A DNA stretch of 64,000 bases from Candidatus Gastranaerophilales bacterium (lineage in GTDB: Bacteria; Cyanobacteriota; Vampirovibrionia; Gastranaerophilales; Gastranaerophilaceae), in NCBI GenBank assembly GCA_947630535.1, contig CANRHZ010000002.1, positions 55,523-119,522 on the forward strand, read 5' to 3'. Numbering within the stretch: position 1 is the stretch's first letter; every line of letters begins with the position of its first letter. Position numbers and translations under genes: made by a program. Below are positions 45,251 to 54,234 of the stretch, one piece after another. Under the pieces are notes generated by a model that was not told where the DNA came from, searched no databases, and saw only the letters and a list, made by a program, of their open reading frames with translations.

Positions 45251-46018
45251 TTGAAATTTTTTATTGATGATAAAGAAATTAAAACAGTACTTAAAGGTCC
45301 CGTTATTTCGGGTTCTTTAAATTCAATATCAAGATATGCAAGCTTTTCATACCTTTATAACTTTGACAATCAGGCGAATTTTAACTACAAAGCAAAACTA
45401 AACTCAAAAGTAGAAATAGAAAATGACAACAACAAAAAAATTTTTTCAGGTCGGATTGAAGGTATAAATTTTGAACCTAAAACAAAAACGGTAAACATCA
45501 ATGCAAAAGATTCGCTGTCTTATTTGTTGGAAACAAAGGTAAAAGGAAGATATAAGGGCACATTTGATGCAATTTTATCTAAAATTATCGGCAACTTTAA
45601 TATAATATCCAAAATTAAAACCATTGTACAAGACGAAATCAATATTGTAAGCTTTGGCGATTTAAGTTTATACGATATTCTCCTGATTGCATCCGAAAAA
45701 GTCTTTAAAGACGATTTCAAACTTTATGTAGATGGTGATTCTAAGCTCAATATTCTTCTTCCTCTTGTGGGAGAATCAAAGTTGGATTTAGTATTTGGCC
45801 AAAACATTATTTCATCATCTTTTTCAATAAATAATGAAGGCAGTTCTTCCAATATAACTGCAATCGGAGACAGTTCAGTTGTTTCAGGTTCTATTATTCG
45901 TTTAATAGAGCCTGAAAGCGGATTATCGGGGTATTTTATCGTTGAGAAAGATACCCACAATTTTTCTGATGTATACACAATGACACTTAGTATAAAAGAA
46001 AGGAAATTTGATGTCTGA
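45251..46018 (+). CDS. Baseplate hub protein (XkdQ-like)
   Basis: 255 residues from TTG (SD GGGGA). FSYLYNFDNQANFNYKAKLNS, KIFSGRIEGINFEP, and GLSGYFIVEKDTHNFSDVYTMTLSI match the gpD/XkdQ hub family. Two nt after the LysM gene and overlapping the next by 8 nt. Confidence 0.75.
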   Translation: MKFFIDDKEIKTVLKGPVISGSLNSISRYASFSYLYNFDNQANFNYKAKLNSKVEIENDNNKKIFSGRIEGINFEPKTKTVNINAKDSLSYLLETKVKGRYKGTFDAILSKIIGNFNIISKIKTIVQDEINIVSFGDLSLYDILLIASEKVFKDDFKLYVDGDSKLNILLPLVGESKLDLVFGQNIISSSFSINNEGSSSNITAIGDSSVVSGSIIRLIEPESGLSGYFIVEKDTHNFSDVYTMTLSIKERKFDV

Positions 46019-46433
46019 TTGGGGGCTTGAAATTTTAGAAACAATAGAAAATTCCATAAAATCGAAAAATTTTAAAGGAATAAAAATATATAAAATAAAA
46101 TCTCCAACTCCTTTAATTTTAACCTATGAAGAAGTGGACATAGGAGAATCATACGGAGATAAAATTTATGTGCATCCGCTTTTTGTATCCGATTTAATTT
46201 CACTTGATGAAAATGTTTTATCGGATAGTCAAAGCTTTGTATCATCAAGCGCATATAATTCTCCGCAGTTTAGCGCAATTATTGAAGGTTCAATACCTGA
46301 TTTTATAAAGAAATTCTATCAATTTTTTAAAAACTGGCAATCTGTTTTTCTTTTGAAAGAAGGGGATATGGTTGCAGTACTCGAACTTAAAAATAACGCA
46401 TATTTAATTTTGCAAAAAGTGATTGAAAGATAA
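46011..46433 (+). CDS. Baseplate protein (XkdR/DUF2577-like)
   Basis: 140 residues from ATG 46011 with SD AAAGGAAA. ESYGDKIYVHPLFVSDL and FLLKEGDMVAVLELKNNAYLILQKV are consistent with DUF2577, an OB-fold spike-associated baseplate component. Order XkdQ-R-S-T-U is preserved. Confidence 0.7.
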   Translation: MSDWGLEILETIENSIKSKNFKGIKIYKIKSPTPLILTYEEVDIGESYGDKIYVHPLFVSDLISLDENVLSDSQSFVSSSAYNSPQFSAIIEGSIPDFIKKFYQFFKNWQSVFLLKEGDMVAVLELKNNAYLILQKVIER

Positions 46434-46446
46434 AAAGGGGGAAACT

Positions 46447-46887
46447 TTGAGTTTTAATTTTATTCCGACAACAATGGATACGACAAACGAGGAAAGTTCA
46501 TTACCGGTTATATATGAACTTGCAAGAGATTTAAAGACACTGGAGCTTTTAACCAAAAATAATAAATTCTATACCGTATCAAGAAATGATGCAATAAAAA
46601 TTTGGATTTTAAAGGTCTTAAATAAACAATCCTCAAGATATACACACAGAGCCTATTCAAGCGATTACGGAAACGAGATTACAAAGCTATTTGGCAGAAA
46701 CTTAAAAGACTCGCTTTTAAGTGCCGAATTAGAAAGATTGGTTAAAGAAGCGCTTATTGTTAATCCGTATATAAAAAAAATTGATAATTTTACATTTAAA
46801 AAGGAAGGTTCAAAAGTTGAACTGACGTTTACCGTGACAACCGTATATGGCGAAATCGAACAAGAAATTAATTATTACAAAGAGTAA
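46447..46887 (+). CDS. Baseplate wedge protein (XkdS/DUF2634, gp25-like)
   Basis: 146 residues from TTG 46447, with SD AAAGGGGG. ARDLKTLELLTKNNKFYTVSR, AIKIWILKVLNKQSSRYTHRAYSSDYG and FTVTTVYGEIEQEI fit the gp25/DUF2634 wedge family. Confidence 0.78.
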   Translation: MSFNFIPTTMDTTNEESSLPVIYELARDLKTLELLTKNNKFYTVSRNDAIKIWILKVLNKQSSRYTHRAYSSDYGNEITKLFGRNLKDSLLSAELERLVKEALIVNPYIKKIDNFTFKKEGSKVELTFTVTTVYGEIEQEINYYKE

Positions 46888-46899
46888 AAAGAGGTAAAA

Positions 46900-47958
46900 A
46901 TGAGCACTAAAGATGACATACAAACAAGTATAAATAACAGACTTAAAAGCATTCCTACCAAAATAGAAGGCAGTACAATTCAAGACGTTGTGGGTTCTGT
47001 ATCTTATGAGCTTGCAAATATTATAGACACAAGAATAAACGTTATTTTGGATAACGCTTTTGTAACAAGCGCAGATGAAGAACATCTTAAAATAAAAGGA
47101 GAGGAGCTGGGCATTTATAAAAAGGAAGCGACAAGCGCCTATGTAAGAGTTCAAATAACAAATGCAACTCCAAACACTATTGTAAAAAAAGATATAAAAG
47201 CAAAAACAAAAGATAATATTATATTTCAGGTGGATAAAGAGGTTCAAACAGATGAAAACGGGTTTGCGGAATTTAGAATGCAGTGCCTTGAAAAGGGGAA
47301 TGTCGGAAACATTAAAACAGGAGAGCTCTGTGAATTTTATTCGATTTATGAAGGGTTTGAAAGTGCTGAAATCATAAACATAGCTGACGGTTATGACGGA
47401 TTTGAAGATGAAAATACGGAAGAATACAGACAAAGAATTTTGGAATATCTAAAGGATGATGCCTGCAATTCAAATATAGCTGATTATACTAATTGGGCAA
47501 AGTCTGTTCCCGGAGTAAAACATGTTGTTGTAAAAGATGCAACAGTTAGCAAAGCAGGGCATGTTGATGTGTATATATCAGCTCTTGAGAATGAAAATGT
47601 TACGGATAATCTCATACAAAATGTCAAAGAATACATAGAAAAAGAACAGATAATAAATGCAATTTTGAATGTTTATCCTCTCCAATATTTCAAAATAAAC
47701 GTAAATGCAAAAATTAAAACAGAAGAATACTCAAGCATAGCAAATATAAAGTATCACTTTGAAGAACTGTTAAAAAACTATTTGGATAATAAACCCCTGA
47801 ATGTTTCGTATCTGTATGTTTCAAACCTCTTGTTTGAAGCAAAAGGTGTATTGGATATATTCGATATTACAATCAACGGCACTAAGTCAACGGTTGAACT
47901 TGATAATCTTCAGGTGCCCGTTATCGGAGATGTTGTTTTGACTCAAGAAGGGGAATAA
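46900..47958 (+). CDS. Baseplate J-like protein (XkdT)
   Basis: 352 residues; GSVSYELANIIDTRINVILDNAFVTSADEEHLKIKGEELG, NTEEYRQRILEYLKDDACNSNIADYTNWAKSVPGVKHV are classical baseplate J (gp47-like). Forms the wedge that triggers sheath contraction. Confidence 0.88.
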   Translation: MSTKDDIQTSINNRLKSIPTKIEGSTIQDVVGSVSYELANIIDTRINVILDNAFVTSADEEHLKIKGEELGIYKKEATSAYVRVQITNATPNTIVKKDIKAKTKDNIIFQVDKEVQTDENGFAEFRMQCLEKGNVGNIKTGELCEFYSIYEGFESAEIINIADGYDGFEDENTEEYRQRILEYLKDDACNSNIADYTNWAKSVPGVKHVVVKDATVSKAGHVDVYISALENENVTDNLIQNVKEYIEKEQIINAILNVYPLQYFKINVNAKIKTEEYSSIANIKYHFEELLKNYLDNKPLNVSYLYVSNLLFEAKGVLDIFDITINGTKSTVELDNLQVPVIGDVVLTQEGE

Positions 47959-47960
47959 AT

Positions 47961-48452
47961 ATGCCACTAAAAGAAAATTTGCCAAAATTTATAGCGGAAG
48001 AAAAGTATATAAAAGAGGTACTTGAAGCTATAGAACCGGAAATAGACAAAATAAAAATTGAAATAAGTAAAATGCTTCTTGAATGTTGCGTAAGCACATG
48101 TTCTGATTACGGTTTAAAAAAATTTGAAAAAGACTTTTCAATCAGATATGACGCAAACCTTACCATAGAAGAAAGAAGAAGAAATGTAATAAACAAAATG
48201 CTTGCAAAGAAGCGTCTTACAAAAGAAGGATTGAATGACTTTATAAAACGAAATTTAAATAACGGGCAATTTTATGTTTCAAACGAAGCCGAACAATACA
48301 GTTTTAAAGTACGAATAATAAATGAAAATTTAAAAGAGGAACTTTATCAGGCCTTATATAAAGCCCGCCCCGCCCATCTTGTTTTTGACGTGGATATAGT
48401 TTCGTATGAAAGAAGATGCGGCACATTTAACTGTAATGGATATGTGATATAG
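47961..48452 (+). CDS. Baseplate protein (XkdU/YmfQ, DUF2313)
   Basis: 163 residues; CVSTCSDYGLKKFEKDFSI, YDANLTIEERRRNVINKMLAKKRLTKEGLNDFI and ARPAHLVFDVDIV are the DUF2313 pattern. Links wedge to tail fibre, which follows 10 nt later. Confidence 0.8.
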   Translation: MPLKENLPKFIAEEKYIKEVLEAIEPEIDKIKIEISKMLLECCVSTCSDYGLKKFEKDFSIRYDANLTIEERRRNVINKMLAKKRLTKEGLNDFIKRNLNNGQFYVSNEAEQYSFKVRIINENLKEELYQALYKARPAHLVFDVDIVSYERRCGTFNCNGYVI

Positions 48453-48462
48453 GAGGAAAAAT

Positions 48463-51135
48463 ATGTATAAAAAAACAATTTGGTGTGACCAGAATGTGCA
48501 AAGACCTAAAACATACAAAATTTCTGATAATGATGACGGGTCAAGCACCCTTTTGGAAGATTTCGGGGAAGTGACCGATTTGGGAACACCCGTTAATGCC
48601 CTTAATATGAACCATATTGAAGAAGGTATTGCAGCCTGTGATGTAAGAAAATATGACGAAAAAGAAACATACGAAAAGGGTGAGTGGGTTACAGGTATTA
48701 TTGACGGCAAAAAGGGACTTTATGAAAGCTTAGTATCCGAAAATGTAAACAATGAGCTTGAAAGTAAACAACATTGGAAAAAGGTAGAATTCGGTTCCAA
48801 TGCTTCCGGGTACTCCCTATTTGACCTTATCCAAAAAGACCATATATTAAGTTACGAAGAAAAAGAAGGGTTAGAGAGATTAGGGGAATATGTATATAAA
48901 GAAGCGCAAGATGGCAGATACGGGTATCCTGATTTCTATGATAAGTGTATGGAAGAATATAATGATGGAGGTAACACAAAAGAAAATCTGCATATTTCAT
49001 CAAATATTCAAGCAATCGGGGGTATTGTTGATACAAAAGGCATACTTTCAAACTTTAGCACAAATAACTATGCTTCAATAAATAAAATATTTGAACCTGA
49101 TGACGCTACAAAAAATTGGGAAATTGTATTAAAGATTAAAACTCCTTCAAGTATCTCAAGCAATTATATATCAATATTGGGCTCCGGTGCTTCTACACAA
49201 AAATACGGTATCGTTTTAAATATTTCACAGACAAACAACCTTGTGCTTTACGTTTCAGGTGATTCAACAAGTTGGAGCATTGCGAGTGCTCTGAATTCAA
49301 CAAACACTCTTGAACCTGAAAAAGAATATTTAATAAAAATAAGCTATAAATATGAAAATGTTACGGATGAATTAAATACTGCAAAGGCAATATATAGTGT
49401 TGATGCAGCCAATATAACAAAAGATATGCCATATATTGAATGGAAAAACTATATTAAAAAAGAAATTGATATAACCCTTCAAACACAAGAAAACACATAT
49501 AAAGCGGCTTCTTTTACTCCCTCTATAGGTATTGATTATACTCACCCTTTTACCAATGGTGAAATTGACTTAAATCAAAGTTATATAAAAATTGATGATG
49601 AAACTTTTTGGCAAGGAGCGGAAACGGTTAAAGTTGCAATCAATAAAAACGGACACAAATATTATTCAACCAAACAAGCAAAAGGCTACATTGATGAAAT
49701 ATACAATAATACAGGGGTTGCATGGTTTTATGGAATTGATGAAGAAAATAAAAGAATATTATTGCCAAGAAACGATTATTTCTTCCAAAACACAAACTCA
49801 AAAAATATCGGTGATAATATTTCGGCAGGGTTACCGAATATAACCGGACAGACCGGCGCTACTTCAATAGGAAACAGAATACCCACAACAGGCGCATTTG
49901 CATACAATAACAGACTTGGTAGCTACACTTATGGTGCAAGTAATGCCGCAGGCGGTGATGTTGTATATATGGATGCTTCACGTTCAAGTTCTATTTACGG
50001 TAACTCAGAAACCGTACAACCGCCATCTGTTTGTGTTGCCATATATATGGTAGTAGGCAATACTCAAGCAGTTAAAAAAGCAAGTCTTGATGCAGTTGAT
50101 GTAACGACATCCAACAACGATACACTCCCTCTTTTTACGGGTATGTATTATGACTTTTCTCCAAACCATATATCTTGGATAAAAGCGGGAACGACAGTGA
50201 ATGCGGATATGTACGTAAGCGCATATAATGAACTTGTTAAAATATCAAGCGGGGAAGAAACCAAATATGGCGCAGATTTTAAAATTGTAGAAGAAAATTT
50301 AAAAGTTGAAGATAGGGATTATAGCGAATATTGGATATTAAATCAAGAAAAAAGAACTTTTAGAGCACCCCTAAAACTCGGTTTCTTTATGATTAATACA
50401 GACAAAATACCTGTAGTTGGTAATGGAAAAGCCATCACTATTAATAACGGGGCAGATAATTACCCTATTGCAGTGGGCAATTACAGTTCTAATGCCGTAA
50501 TTGTACCTTGGCATGATACATCCCTGTTGGGACATTCTGTCGGTGAAACAATAAGCGGTGCAAATTCACTGACTACAAATAATCTTGCCGGTTTAACAAC
50601 TAATCCTGATTTATCGGGTTTGGTTGCAGACTTAACCAATTCTAAACAAAGCGATGCACAATTATATTTTAAGGTAGGCAATGCCGTAGAAAACTTAGAA
50701 TTAATAGATGCGGGAAATGTATTTGAAGTATTAAACGGCAAAATTGATAAATGCGACCCTGTTTACCTATACGGTGATGGTGATAGCACTATTTTATTTG
50801 ACAATGCCGAACTTGGAATTCATATAATAGATTTGACCCCGATAATACCTGATGATGGTCATAGCTACGATTTACACATAGATATTACATCAAGAATAAA
50901 TGATACAAGTTCAAATAATAGAAATATAGATATATATGATGAAACTTGTACAAAACAGTTATTCAGAGTAATCAGGGACGGGCAGTCAACCGGAGGGAGC
51001 GCTTCGGATTTAACATCCGTCGGAACAATACAACTTGCTTCCTATATGCGAAAGATTGCAGTTAAAATAAGCGGTACCAATAATCAAACCTTTGTCAGCG
51101 TAACAATAAGATTAAACGGATACAGAAAGTTTTAG
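48463..51135 (+). CDS. Tail fibre/receptor-binding protein with collar-like domains
   Basis: 890 residues. The N-terminus (to about 150) has attachment-type helices and ALNMNHIEEGI. A lectin/LamG-like beta region follows (about 185-310). Then come two tail-collar-like segments: FYGIDEENKRILLPRNDYFF with GLPNITG and VQPPSVCVAIYMVVG (about 425-545), and a second similar one (about 620-760) with GANSLTTNNLAGLTTN. The C-terminal beta domain (about 790-890) is probably the tip. Host-recognition specificity cannot be read from sequence. Confidence 0.82.
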   Translation: MYKKTIWCDQNVQRPKTYKISDNDDGSSTLLEDFGEVTDLGTPVNALNMNHIEEGIAACDVRKYDEKETYEKGEWVTGIIDGKKGLYESLVSENVNNELESKQHWKKVEFGSNASGYSLFDLIQKDHILSYEEKEGLERLGEYVYKEAQDGRYGYPDFYDKCMEEYNDGGNTKENLHISSNIQAIGGIVDTKGILSNFSTNNYASINKIFEPDDATKNWEIVLKIKTPSSISSNYISILGSGASTQKYGIVLNISQTNNLVLYVSGDSTSWSIASALNSTNTLEPEKEYLIKISYKYENVTDELNTAKAIYSVDAANITKDMPYIEWKNYIKKEIDITLQTQENTYKAASFTPSIGIDYTHPFTNGEIDLNQSYIKIDDETFWQGAETVKVAINKNGHKYYSTKQAKGYIDEIYNNTGVAWFYGIDEENKRILLPRNDYFFQNTNSKNIGDNISAGLPNITGQTGATSIGNRIPTTGAFAYNNRLGSYTYGASNAAGGDVVYMDASRSSSIYGNSETVQPPSVCVAIYMVVGNTQAVKKASLDAVDVTTSNNDTLPLFTGMYYDFSPNHISWIKAGTTVNADMYVSAYNELVKISSGEETKYGADFKIVEENLKVEDRDYSEYWILNQEKRTFRAPLKLGFFMINTDKIPVVGNGKAITINNGADNYPIAVGNYSSNAVIVPWHDTSLLGHSVGETISGANSLTTNNLAGLTTNPDLSGLVADLTNSKQSDAQLYFKVGNAVENLELIDAGNVFEVLNGKIDKCDPVYLYGDGDSTILFDNAELGIHIIDLTPIIPDDGHSYDLHIDITSRINDTSSNNRNIDIYDETCTKQLFRVIRDGQSTGGSASDLTSVGTIQLASYMRKIAVKISGTNNQTFVSVTIRLNGYRKF

Positions 51136-51143
51136 GAGGAAAA

Positions 51144-51626
51144 ATGAAATATTTTGCTCATATTAAAAATGAAAAATTAATGGATATTACATGTGCCAAA
51201 TACCTGAGTTGCACAAATATTGAAGTAACAAAAGAAATATATGAAAATCGAGAAAAATATATGTTTGATGGAAAAAACATAGTTATTGACCCCGATTATG
51301 AAAAAAAGCAAAAACAAAGTGAAAAAGAGAGAATTCAAACACTTTCTCTAACAAAAAGGGAAGTATTCTTAGCACTCTATGAAGCAAAGAAAATCACTCC
51401 CGATATGGTAAAATCTCAAATTTCAGACCCAAAACAGTTGATTGAATTTGAATATGCCAATGAATATTTTAGAGGTAACCCCTTAATTGATTTAATAGGA
51501 GAAAAATTAGGCTATACAAGTGAGGATTTGGATTATTTATTTAAAAATAAAGAATTACCGAATAAAGAAGAAATATCAACTACCGAGGAAACCTCGGATG
51601 TTGTAAAGGAAGCTTTAAATAGTTAA
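51144..51626 (+). CDS. Tail fibre assembly-like protein
   Basis: 160 residues, SD AGGAGG. MKYFAHIKNEKLMDITCAKYL, then a Lys-rich linker, TLTKREVFLALYEAKKITPD and an acidic tail. The place directly after the fibre gene and the charged helical build suggest a chaperone, without a clear family match. Confidence 0.55.
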   Translation: MKYFAHIKNEKLMDITCAKYLSCTNIEVTKEIYENREKYMFDGKNIVIDPDYEKKQKQSEKERIQTLSLTKREVFLALYEAKKITPDMVKSQISDPKQLIEFEYANEYFRGNPLIDLIGEKLGYTSEDLDYLFKNKELPNKEEISTTEETSDVVKEALNS

Positions 51627-51643
51627 AGAAAAGGAGCAAAACT

Positions 51644-51826
51644 ATGGCAAAAGTATTTAATTTTTTTGAAAGATTTGTAATTAAAAGATTGGCAAAAAAA
51701 GTGGTTAAATTAATCCCCGAATTAAAAGAAAAAGGGCTTGAAATTGTGGAGAAATATACGGATGAAATTATGGAAAAAGTTAAAGAAACTATCCTTAAAT
51801 TTATTGAGGAGCATAAGAATAGGTAA
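51644..51826 (+). CDS. Amphipathic helical small protein
   Basis: 60 residues, nearly one long Lys/Glu-rich amphipathic helix (RFVIKRLAKKVVKLIPELKE), SD AAAGGAG. Between fibre and lysis genes; possible lysis accessory or structural peptide. No family recognised. Confidence 0.6.
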   Translation: MAKVFNFFERFVIKRLAKKVVKLIPELKEKGLEIVEKYTDEIMEKVKETILKFIEEHKNR

Positions 51827-51850
51827 AAATAAAATAGGGATATTTTTTAC

Positions 51851-52351
51851 ATGGAGGTTTTAAAAAAAGTGCTTTGGTATGAAGATGATGAAATAAAGAT
51901 TGAATTTGATAAAACCCCGCACACAACTATGCTCTTTCCGCTCCCGTCCATGACAGAAGAAGAAAAAAGAGATATAAAAAAGAAACCGTTTTTAAATAAG
52001 ATACGTTTTTTTGTAACTCTGTCAGATAAAAAAGAAGATGAAATTGAATATAAGTTCTTAATTGAAAAAGGCTACAGGTGGGATGGTGCAACAATACCAA
52101 GGATTTTATGGCGAATAATAGGGGCTAAGACTAATCCTGAATTTCAAATACCGTCTATGATACACGATAAACTGTGTGAGAATAAGGAATTTATAAACAA
52201 TAACAGACTGTTATCTTCAAAAACATTCAAGGGGCTTTTAATCGGAAGCGGGGTCAATAAGTTAAAGGCTAATATAATGTATATTGCGGTTGATAACTTT
52301 CAAAAACTCTGCGGGTGGGGAAAAAAGGAGATTATCTATAAGCCCGTTTAA
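51851..52351 (+). CDS. DUF1353-family phage protein
   Basis: 166 residues with the DUF1353 core: KGYRWDGATIPRILWRIIGAK then IPSMIHDKLCENK. The family is frequent near phage tail and lysis genes, with no established activity. The conserved His-Asp pair is retained. Confidence 0.78.
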   Translation: MEVLKKVLWYEDDEIKIEFDKTPHTTMLFPLPSMTEEEKRDIKKKPFLNKIRFFVTLSDKKEDEIEYKFLIEKGYRWDGATIPRILWRIIGAKTNPEFQIPSMIHDKLCENKEFINNNRLLSSKTFKGLLIGSGVNKLKANIMYIAVDNFQKLCGWGKKEIIYKPV

Positions 52352-52371
52352 CAAAGTGATAGGATAAATTT

Positions 52372-52488
52372 ATGAAGAAACAAACGAACAAAACTGCTTT
52401 AAAAACATCAAACAGAAAAGTTAAATTCAAGCCCAAAGGACCTATTGAAGGCTTTGGATATAAAAAGGTATTAAATAATGAGCTATGA
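52372..52488 (+). CDS. Small basic protein of 38 residues
   Basis: Short ORF with SD TAGGAT, MKKQTNKTALKTSNRKVKF then KPKGPIEGFGYKKVLNNEL. Strongly basic. Its stop overlaps the start of the holin-like gene by 11 nt, so translation is coupled. Function unknown. Confidence 0.5.
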   Translation: MKKQTNKTALKTSNRKVKFKPKGPIEGFGYKKVLNNEL

Positions 52489-52690
52489 ACTTGCAGGGAT
52501 ACTTCTAACGGTTGTAATTCAAGCTTTATACATAGCATATAAAATAGGGAAGTTTGAAGAAAAGCTTGATAACTTAGAAAAAAAACAGGATAAACACAAT
52601 AACTTAATGGAAAGAATGGTGCATGTGGAAGATTCCGTTAAATCCGCACACCATAGATTAAACAATCTGGAGAATAAAAATGAATCTTAA
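52478..52690 (+). CDS. XhlA-like holin/lysis accessory protein
   Basis: 70 residues: one N-terminal membrane helix (LAGILLTVVIQALYIAYKIG) and a C-terminal coiled coil ending VKSAHHRLNNLE, the pattern of XhlA-type haemolysin/holin-associated proteins. Overlaps the lysin gene by 11 nt, forming a lysis cassette. Confidence 0.7.
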   Translation: MSYELAGILLTVVIQALYIAYKIGKFEEKLDNLEKKQDKHNNLMERMVHVEDSVKSAHHRLNNLENKNES

Positions 52691-53081
52691 TTTTAAAATA
52701 TCGGAACTAATTTATTCGGATATTGCAATTCAGCATAATATCAATAATATGCCTGATATCAATTCACTTGATAATATGCTCAATTTAATTGTTTTATGCT
52801 TGCAGCCCATAAGAAACTTAATCAAAAAACCAATGATTATAACATCAGGATATAGATGTCAAAAAGTAAATTCACTTGCCGGTGGGAAAATGAACTCCCA
52901 GCATCTTAAAGGCGAAGCGGTAGATTTTAAAATATCGGGGATGAATCCTAATCAAATTATAAACATTATTAAAAATTCAAACATTGAATACGACCAACTG
53001 ATAAACGAATACGATAGTTGGGTTCATATCTCTTATCAAAAAGATAAAAACCGCAAACAACCACCGTTTAAAATTGGGTAA
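52680..53081 (+). CDS. M15-family peptidoglycan peptidase (lysin)
   Basis: 133 residues of the peptidase M15_3 type: ITSGYRCQKVN, zinc His75 and Asp82 in QHLKGEAVDFK, and His116 in WVHISYQ. Such D,D-/L,D-type endopeptidases cut peptide cross-links for particle release or penetration. Catalytic residues intact. Last gene of the particle operon. Confidence 0.85.
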   Translation: MNLNFKISELIYSDIAIQHNINNMPDINSLDNMLNLIVLCLQPIRNLIKKPMIITSGYRCQKVNSLAGGKMNSQHLKGEAVDFKISGMNPNQIINIIKNSNIEYDQLINEYDSWVHISYQKDKNRKQPPFKIG

Positions 53082-53182
53082 TTAATTTTAAATTTATAAA
53101 GCACTTATACGTTATCAATAAAAATAAACCCTTAAAAAAAGTTTTTTAATATCGCTCATTTAATGTAAAACTTTCTATAAGT

Positions 53183-53212
53183 TTGACATTGCGGTAGACG
53201 AAATGATATTAT
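53183..53212 (+). promoter_or_regulatory. Strong promoter of the glycosyltransferase cluster
   Basis: TTGACA (53183-53188), 18 bp, TATTAT (53207-53212). Predicts a start near 53219 and supports the TTG start at 53251 over 53203. Confidence 0.65.
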
Positions 53213-53250
53213 CCTTGTCTGTATTAAATATTTTTTTAAGGAATTTTATT

Positions 53251-54231
53251 TTGAATAAGGTCTGTCTTGTAGTTTTATATAAAAATGTAAACCACAATCT
53301 TTTTGATAAGATTGAAGAATTCTATAAAGGCAGATTTGAAAAAATTTTTCACCTTGTTCCTTGGTATAAAGGAAACAGAGAAAATGTTATAAACGTATAT
53401 GAAAATAAATTCCAAAAAAACGGCTATCTGGCTCAGGCAAGATTTGACCTTTTAAAAGAGGATTTCACCCACTTTGTTATAATCGATGAAGATGTTTGCC
53501 TAAATAACGATATAAATTCATACAACATTATAGAAAAATTTAATTTGGATGACGAGTCCGCATTTATATCGGATAATATTTTTGCGGTTAATGAGATGAC
53601 CATGTATGAAACAAAATGGGCATTTCCGAGCATATATAATTTTTGGTTGAGCAAAAACGGTGCACAGATAAAAGAGTATTTGCCAAAAAAAGCCGAAGCA
53701 AGAGCAATATTTAAAAAGTTTGGCATAAAAACACCTTTTATTTATACCGATTATATGCGCTTTCTTCAAGAACACCTTATAATAGGGGGGAAGCAAACTC
53801 ACGAATTTTACAGGGAACTTGAACGGGGAAAAATGAATATTAAAACTCTTACAAGCGCTTTCACCTCAAAACTTGAACAGGATAAAAAAGTTACAATATA
53901 TCCTTTTGTGGCATCAAATGCAAAAATGTTTATAGTCCCCAAAAAAACTTTTGAAGATTTTATTTATTATGCAGGCATGTTTTCTGCAATAAGGGTGCAT
54001 TATAACATAGGTTTTGCTATGAGCCTCTGTTATTCTCAAGAAAAAATTGTTATGGAAAAGGACTTAAATTCCGATAACAAAATATTGAACTTAGACAAAA
54101 ACAATGACGGAACTATTTTGATGGAATTAATAAAAGAAAATAAAGGAAATATAAACACCTTTATTGATAAAAATAAAAATACTCTTATGTTTTACCCTGT
54201 TAACTTTACTGAATGGACTGAGGAAATCTAG
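53251..54231 (+). CDS. Glycosyltransferase-like protein 1
   Basis: 326 residues from TTG 53251 (SD AAGGA, 8 nt), aligned with the start of its paralogue downstream. N-terminal NKVCLVVLYKNVNHNLFDKIEEFYKGRFEKI, VYENKFQ and a DxD-like IIDEDVCL (about 87-94) point to a GT-A-type fold using a nucleotide sugar. KMFIVPKKTFEDFIYYAGMFSAIRVH is shared with the next protein. No signal peptide. Family not established; sugar-transfer role inferred. Confidence 0.6.
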   Translation: MNKVCLVVLYKNVNHNLFDKIEEFYKGRFEKIFHLVPWYKGNRENVINVYENKFQKNGYLAQARFDLLKEDFTHFVIIDEDVCLNNDINSYNIIEKFNLDDESAFISDNIFAVNEMTMYETKWAFPSIYNFWLSKNGAQIKEYLPKKAEARAIFKKFGIKTPFIYTDYMRFLQEHLIIGGKQTHEFYRELERGKMNIKTLTSAFTSKLEQDKKVTIYPFVASNAKMFIVPKKTFEDFIYYAGMFSAIRVHYNIGFAMSLCYSQEKIVMEKDLNSDNKILNLDKNNDGTILMELIKENKGNINTFIDKNKNTLMFYPVNFTEWTEEI

Positions 54232-54234
54232 CTT

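Larger units (their letters stand above)
39812..53081 (+). mobile_element. Phage-derived contractile particle operon without portal or tape measure
   Basis: A contiguous set, all on one strand, of scaffold, capsid, connectors, sheath, tube, chaperone, PBSX-type baseplate, fibre and lysis genes. No portal, tape measure, integrase, repressor, replication gene or att-like flanking repeat was found. Terminase is 3 kb away on the other strand. All frames are open and tightly packed with good SDs, so it does not look like a decaying prophage. Confidence 0.75.

Noticed and set aside
46810..47433. Minus-strand ORF of 207 codons
   Set aside because: Antisense to the XkdS- and baseplate-J-like genes, Cys/Phe/Tyr-rich in the way of shadow frames, no SD.
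42482..48452. Extracellular contractile injection system (PVC/Afp) or type VI secretion
   Set aside because: No AAA+ ATPase, PAAR spike, second baseplate J or effector genes; the baseplate order XkdP-Q-R-S-T-U and the capsid genes point to a phage/PBSX origin.
35479..53081. Ordinary complete prophage
   Set aside because: No integrase, repressor, replication gene, portal or att-like repeats, and core metabolic genes lie within.
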